Below, piece after piece: positions 59,415-64,000 of a DNA stretch of 64,000 nucleotides (position 1 is the first letter of the stretch; each line of letters starts with the position of its first letter). The notes under the pieces are model-generated. The model was not told where the DNA came from. It ran no database searches and saw nothing but the letters and a program-made list of their open reading frames with translations. This DNA is from Comamonas kerstersii (lineage in GTDB: Bacteria > Pseudomonadota > Gammaproteobacteria > Burkholderiales > Burkholderiaceae_C), in the NCBI RefSeq assembly GCF_008801935.1, contig NZ_VZOT01000007.1, positions 1 through 64,000 of the forward strand, written 5' to 3'. The translations under genes were made by a program, and so were the position numbers.

Positions 59415-60421
59415 CAGGCTTCGACCTCCACCAGTTCCGCGCCGATGCCCCTTGGGGCAAACTCACCGACCAGGGCGTCCCAGCCCAGTTCACGCCACTT
59501 CACCTTGATGCCCTGCACCTCGCCGACGTGGACGAGGTCGATGCGCTCGATCATCAGGGTGGCGATGCGGTGACGCTCGACCGGGAACAGCTGATCCCAC
59601 ACGTCGTTGAGCCGTCCCATCGCCATCACCGTGGTGGCCTCGTCAACCTGTCCGCCGTTGCGCTGGATGTGGCGCACGACTGATGCGATGGATTCCGGGC
59701 TGGTCAGCACCGTGCGGATCTGGGCCACCACCGCTGCCTCGATCTCCGGCGCAGGCAGGCGCTCGTAGCTCTTGCCTGGTGCCCCGAACCGGCTTTCCGA
59801 CTTGGACACGTAGTAGTGGTACTTGCGCCCGTTCTTGCGCGAGTAGGTCGGGTACATCCGTTCGCCCGAGGGGGCGTACAGCAGGCCGCGCAGCAAAGCG
59901 TCGGTGCGCGACCGGATCTTGGTTTCCACCGACCGGGCGTGCCCATCCCTGGCCAGCACCGTGTGGACCTTGTCCCAAAGCTCCTGGTCGATGATCGGCG
60001 GGTGAGCGCCGGGGTACCAGTTCCCCTTGTGCGACAACTTACCCAGGTAGATGCGGTTGCGCAACAACTTGTGCAGGTACTTCTTATCGATGCGCGTGCC
60101 GCTGCGGGTCTGGCCCTCCTGCGTCGTCTAGGCCTTGGTCGTGATGCCGTCGGCAGTCAGATTGACGGCGATCTGGGTTGGAGAACCAATGGTCAGCATC
60201 TCCTCGAAGATGCGACGCACCACCGCCGCCTCGGCCTCGTTGATGACCAGGAGGCGGTTATCGACGTCGTAACCCAGAGGCGGGACGCCGCCCATCCACA
60301 TCCCCTTGCGCTTGGCGGCGGCGATCTTGTCGCGGATGCGCTCGCCGGTGACCTCCCGCTCAAACTGGGCGAAGGACAGCAGTACGTTGAGCATCAGCCG
60401 ACCCATCGAGGTGGTGGTATT
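59414..60421 (-). pseudogene. Decayed large serine recombinase (N-terminus lost, in-frame amber)
   Basis: Reads T-T-S-M-G-R-L-M-L-N-V-L-L-S-F-A-Q-F-E-R-E-V-T-G-E-R-I-R-D-K at its N-terminal end and continues through the recombinase and C-terminal domains (336 codons). The catalytic-serine domain is absent, replaced by an SNF2 helicase fragment fused in frame at ~60421. A TAG at 60128-60130 interrupts the same frame. It cannot be an active recombinase, though the two coupled genes downstream remain intact. Confidence 0.88.
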
Positions 60422-61234
60422 GAACTGCTGGGTGAGCGCCTTGCGCTCGGTGTACTTGATGTACTCCAGCACGTCGCGGCGCAGTGTGCGCTTGGCGAAA
60501 CTGCCGAGACGCTCGCGCAGTTCGTCAAGGCCTGCTCCACTGTTCATGAACTGCTTGCGAAAAGCAGTTTCGTCGCCGAACAGGTGCTCGTCAATCAGCG
60601 TGGACAGGCCGTACAGCTCCATCAGCGAGTTTTGCAACGGCGTGGCGGTGAGCAGCAGCTTCCTGCGGCCTTGCAGTGCGCGCTTGAGCGCCTGCCCAGT
60701 GCGGTTACTGGCGCGGTGCGCATTGCGCAGCTTGTGCGCTTCGTCGATGACCACCACATCCCAAGGCACGGCCCGCAGCTCGGCTTCCAGCTTGGCAGCA
60801 AACTGGTAGGACATGATGATGACTGCCTTGCCAACTTGCCGTTGCAGGGTGGCGAACATGTCGCCAGCGGACTGCTTGCGCAGAGAAACGGCATCCACCA
60901 CGGTGGTGGGCACGGCGAACTTGTCATGCAGCTCCTGCGCCCATTGCTTGCGCAGACTGGCCGGGCATATGACCAGCAGCCGACGACGGCGCTCGGCCCA
61001 GTACTGGCAAACTACCAATGCGGCTTCGATGGTTTTGCCAAGACCCACCTCGTCAGCCAGCAGTACGCCTTCCTGCAACGGGTTCCGAAGTGCGAACAGC
61101 GCCGCCTCGATTTGATGCGGGTTCAAATCGACGCTGGCATCGAACAGCGATTGGGAGAGGCGATCTACGCCATCGGCGGCGTGTCGCCGTGTCAGCTCGT
61201 GGGCGTAGTACTTGGCGTGGTAGGCGGAGATCAA
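60422..61234 (-). pseudogene. SNF2-type helicase, N-terminal fragment
   Basis: About 271 residues of a large SNF2/RapA-like helicase of the type found in defence islands: N-P-H-Q-I-E-A-A-L-F-A-L, L-L-A-D-E-V-G-L-G-K-T-I-E-A (motif I), V-I-D-E-A-H-K-L-R-N (DEAH), L-L-L-T-A-T-P-L-Q-N-S (motif III). It ends at R-K-A-L-T-Q-Q-F and then fuses in frame to the serine recombinase fragment, so motifs IV-VI are missing. TTG 61234 overlaps the WYL gene stop (TTGA) and follows an AGGA site, indicating that helicase and WYL regulator formed one operon. Confidence 0.85.
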
Positions 61235-62142
61235 TCCTGACCTCCATCTGGCTCCCGACCAGGAATTACATAGCCTGGCGCCAACACCGCATTCTTCGCT
61301 CCGTAGAGCGCAAGATGGTCTTTCAGCCAAAGCCGGTACTCATGCCCGCGCAGGCTGTGGTCAGGAGAGCAGTCGACACTCCATTTGCGCAGGATGTATC
61401 CAGCCGTGGCAGCGCGCAGCTTCATCCGCAGCACGCCGTCGCGCATGCCGTAATCCATTTCGGTGATCTCCGGCTGGGGCTGGTCTGGGTGCGGCGCCAA
61501 TTCCAGCTCGACGATTCGTGTCCACTGAATGTCCTGATCGCTCATCTCGTGGGGCTCTACTGACTGCCCCTTGAGCACCATCGGGCGCTTTATCCTGGTG
61601 ATGACGAAATCCCGGAACTCCTGAGACTTCCGGTCGAAGGCGCGGACGTGCCAACGAAGGCCGTTGTCGATCAGCGCGAACGGGACGATCTCCCGCTCGG
61701 TACGGCCACTGGAAATGGAGTGGTACTCAATACCGAGCGGACACTCCTGGTGAATCGCACGTGTCACGCTCGCCAGCACATCCAGATCTGGATGCGTGAG
61801 CCGTGACGGGCTCTCGCTGGCCACCCACGCCTTTAGCCGCATCGGCTCGCCGTCGCCAAAGCCCTGGGTCAGCCACGACAGCACCCGCTCCGGGGGGAAG
61901 TCGAACACGGGCCGGAAGTCCGGCCCCAGGATGTAGGACTTGCCCTTGGGGTCGTAGTCGATGTTGCCCGGGGCCAACTCCTTGTACAGCGCCAGATCCC
62001 TGGATGCGGCGGCGGACTGGATGCAAAACCGCATGACCAAGTCCTGACGGCGTATCTCCCCGATGAAGCGCACGCGCAACTCCACGAACGCGAGCCGGTC
62101 GCGTTGTGGCTGGGTCAGATCTGCAAGCTGTTCGTTCGACAT
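61231..62142 (-). CDS. WYL-domain transcriptional repressor (BrxR/CapW-like)
   Basis: A 303-residue protein with an N-terminal winged HTH (Q-R-D-R-L-A-F-V-E-L-R-V-R-F-I-G-E-I-R-R-Q-D-L), a central WYL domain (P-F-A-L-I-D-N-G-L-R-W-H-V-R-A-F-D) and a C-terminal WCX-like part. This order is that of BrxR/CapW regulators which repress phage-defence operons and respond to a ligand. It is divergent from the Wadjet operon and co-oriented with the truncated helicase, so it may control either or both. Confidence 0.85.
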   Translation of the reverse strand: MSNEQLADLTQPQRDRLAFVELRVRFIGEIRRQDLVMRFCIQSAAASRDLALYKELAPGNIDYDPKGKSYILGPDFRPVFDFPPERVLSWLTQGFGDGEPMRLKAWVASESPSRLTHPDLDVLASVTRAIHQECPLGIEYHSISSGRTEREIVPFALIDNGLRWHVRAFDRKSQEFRDFVITRIKRPMVLKGQSVEPHEMSDQDIQWTRIVELELAPHPDQPQPEITEMDYGMRDGVLRMKLRAATAGYILRKWSVDCSPDHSLRGHEYRLWLKDHLALYGAKNAVLAPGYVIPGREPDGGQD

Positions 62143-62184
62143 CCTGGCTGGCTCGTTCGGGTTAGCGAATGCTTTTGCTGGTTA

Positions 62185-62214
62185 TTGCGGAAAGTATATG
62201 GTCTGCCCTAGAAT
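62185..62214 (+). promoter_or_regulatory. Wadjet operon promoter candidate
   Basis: TTGCGG, 18 bases, TAGAAT in the divergent region between the WYL gene and jetA. BrxR-type regulators bind near such promoters; a short AGC/GCT repeat lies just upstream but no clear operator is proven. Confidence 0.5.
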
Positions 62215-62299
62215 CTGTCTATGAATTGATTTTGATGCGTGTATACGTCGCTTTGTGATAACCACGAAGCAGGCGGGGCCCGCACTTTGGAGCGTGGGA

Positions 62300-63760
62300 G
62301 TGAAAGCAGACAAAGCCATCGCGACCTACCGGCGCATGCGGGCGCAGCCGCTGTGGCGCCTGCTTGCCTCGAACACTGGGCCTACCGTCATTGGCCTGCT
62401 TCAAGCCCATCTCTACGAGAGTGAGCGAAGCCTTCCTGCCTCCATTTTTCACGAACGAATCACAAGGGATCTGGAAGAGCTGCGCGCCCAAGGTGAAGAC
62501 TTCCCCCAAACGGCACAAGCGTATGTCGCCAGCTGGCTCGCCGATGGGTATCTGGAGCGACGATTCCCGGCTGGGGCTTCAGAGGAGGAATATGAACTCT
62601 CCACGGCCGCCGTCGAAGCCATTCGATTTGTCTCTGGCCTGGCGCAGCCGCACTCAGCCGCAACCGAAAGCCGCCTGACGCTCGTTATCGAGGCACTGGC
62701 CAGGCTTGCAGAGGACACCGACACCGATAAATTCCGCCGCATCGACCGGCTCATGGCCGAGCAAGCCCGCATCGACAAGGAAATAGACGCCATCCAGAAG
62801 GGGCAGATGCGCGTATTGCCCCATACAACCGCACTTGAGCGCACGCGGGAGATCATCACGCTGGCCGACGATCTTGCAGGCGATTTCCGCCGCGTCCGCG
62901 ATCAGTTCGACCAGCTCAATCGAGATCTCCGTGAACGCATCATGGACAACGATGGCAATCGCGGGGACGTGCTGGATTCGCTGTTCGCCGGAATCGACCT
63001 GATTTCAGAAAGCGACGCGGGAAGGACTTTCTCCGCTTTCTGGCGATTGCTTACGGACCCAGAGCAAGCCGCCACGCTTGATCAGGCGCTTGATAGCGTC
63101 ATGTCGCGGGAGTTCGTGGGGCAACTCGAAGCCAAGGAGCGACGATTCCTTCTGCGGCTGACACGGACCCTTCTCGAGCAGGGCGGCATGGTTCACGAGG
63201 TGCTCCAGACCTTCGCGCGCAGCCTGAAGCACTTCGTCCAGAGCCGTGAATACCTCGAGCAACGCCGACTCAATCACCTGCTGAAAGATGCTCAGCGAGC
63301 AGCACTCGCCCTGAAGGACGAAGTCAGGGCCACAGAAACCCTCCAGTACACGCTTGAGCTCACGAGCAGCCGTTTGCGCTCCTTGTCTCAATGGGTGCTG
63401 TACGACCCCTCCCTACAAGCTTTGCCCGGCCAGATGGCGGAAGGGGACGCCCCGCCAATCGACCTGGAGTCTGTCAGTGAACTGGTCGCCCAGTCCGAGA
63501 TCGACTTCCGAACATTGAAGGCTAACGTGCTGGCGGTCCTGGAGCAACGGTCCCAGGCATCGATTGCCGACGTGCTGGAGCAGTTCCCCGCCGCACAGGG
63601 TTTGGGCAGCGTCGTCGGCCTGCTTGCATTGGGCAGTCGGCATGGTTTCAAAGCCGACCATAGCGAAACCGTAGGCTGGGTTGGAGGCGACGACGAGCTT
63701 CGTAGCGCCCGAATTCCAAAGATCTTCTTTTTGAGGGAGCGGGCCAATGAACTGGTCTGA
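62300..63760 (+). CDS. jetA: Wadjet anti-plasmid protein JetA (DUF3375)
   Basis: A 486-residue kleisin-like MukF-type subunit of the Wadjet SMC complex that recognises and cleaves small circular DNA. Family features: [15 protein letters not shown] near the start, long helical coiled-coil middle, and P-K-I-F-F-L-R-E near the C-terminus. GTG 62300 is preferred because GGAG precedes it by seven bases and the protein length before W-R-L-L fits the family; GTG 62255 is a longer alternative. It overlaps jetB by 14 bases. Confidence 0.9.
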   Translation: MKADKAIATYRRMRAQPLWRLLASNTGPTVIGLLQAHLYESERSLPASIFHERITRDLEELRAQGEDFPQTAQAYVASWLADGYLERRFPAGASEEEYELSTAAVEAIRFVSGLAQPHSAATESRLTLVIEALARLAEDTDTDKFRRIDRLMAEQARIDKEIDAIQKGQMRVLPHTTALERTREIITLADDLAGDFRRVRDQFDQLNRDLRERIMDNDGNRGDVLDSLFAGIDLISESDAGRTFSAFWRLLTDPEQAATLDQALDSVMSREFVGQLEAKERRFLLRLTRTLLEQGGMVHEVLQTFARSLKHFVQSREYLEQRRLNHLLKDAQRAALALKDEVRATETLQYTLELTSSRLRSLSQWVLYDPSLQALPGQMAEGDAPPIDLESVSELVAQSEIDFRTLKANVLAVLEQRSQASIADVLEQFPAAQGLGSVVGLLALGSRHGFKADHSETVGWVGGDDELRSARIPKIFFLRERANELV

Positions 63761-64000
63761 GAACGACGAAGCGGCAATGCCAGCCGAAGCACAAGCGCCA
63801 GATGCTGCGCAGGCACCTGCCAACACCCTTTTCATGGGTGACAGCGGCGAGTTGGCGCTGGATACCCGGCGCGCCCTGGTGCAGCTGCTGGCAGGGCCAT
63901 CGCTCGACGGACGTCGACATCCAAAACTCTGGCCGATATTGGTGCGAGACGAAGCGGTGATACGTCGGCGTCTTGCCGAACTGTTTCTCGAACTGGTCAT
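63747..64000 (+). CDS. jetB: Wadjet protein JetB (DUF4194), 3' end beyond window
   Basis: The first 84 residues are visible: [11 protein letters not shown]..., then [25 protein letters not shown] and [14 protein letters not shown], the conserved start of DUF4194 (MukE-like). It has a GGGAG site inside the jetA end. The SMC-like jetC and nuclease-like jetD are expected beyond the window. Confidence 0.9.
   Translation, partial: MNWSENDEAAMPAEAQAPDAAQAPANTLFMGDSGELALDTRRALVQLLAGPSLDGRRHPKLWPILVRDEAVIRRRLAELFLELV

Overview
The window looks like a chromosomal segment of a betaproteobacterium, most likely a member of the Comamonadaceae (Comamonas/Delftia-like). The housekeeping block glnD / ubiG-gph / ssrA, the slyX gene, the tmRNA tag ANDERFALAA and the high-GC background support this. 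The genus is an inference from gene content, not from a database search.

Layout. (1) 1-10.2 kb: a heme-uptake island on the minus strand, in transcription order a truncated araC-type gene, a TonB-dependent receptor (hasR-like), a HasA-like secreted protein, and a type I secretion system (ABC ATPase, HlyD-type adaptor, TolC-type outer-membrane protein). The island lies between two almost identical 616-bp direct repeats (1-616 and 10179-10794). Each repeat carries the 3' end of an HTH-repeat gene and the 3' end of a two-partner-secretion transporter gene (tpsB). (2) 10.2-13.8 kb: the full tpsB locus, broken by a frameshift, and a Gly/Leu-rich repeat lipoprotein. (3) 14.1-20.2 kb: conserved chromosome: PLP aminotransferase, slyX, glnD, ubiG, gph and ssrA.

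(4) 20.2-53.3 kb: a siphovirus-type prophage integrated in the 3' end of ssrA. A 31-bp core is duplicated at 20174-20204 and 53288-53318, and matching arm-type repeats lie inside both ends. Early genes (int, xis, small genes) run leftward. Then come rightward small genes, a Q-like gene followed by a pR'/tR'-like promoter-terminator pair, an initiator-like tRNA, terminase, portal, MuF, scaffold, capsid, head-tail connectors, a lambda-type tail, receptor-binding fibres, and holin / M15 endolysin / nested Rz-Rz1. No CI-type repressor or replication gene is recognisable, so the element may be deleted or unusual. Several cargo genes (AT-rich membrane protein, BRO-N antirepressor, minus-strand small genes) sit between its own terminators.

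(5) 53.3-64 kb: a defence and mobile-element hotspot downstream of the prophage. It holds a large serine recombinase, a RelE/HigB-type toxin-antitoxin pair with an apparently near-leaderless promoter, a NERD-domain superfamily I helicase, a repeat-containing exported protein, two small paralogous genes coupled to a second, decayed serine recombinase, an SNF2 helicase cut short by fusion to that recombinase, a BrxR/CapW-like WYL regulator, and the start of a Wadjet (jetA, jetB) anti-plasmid operon that runs off the window. Fragments resembling the 3' part of ssrA recur around 53.15, 53.50 and 55.74 kb, which suggests repeated integration at this locus.
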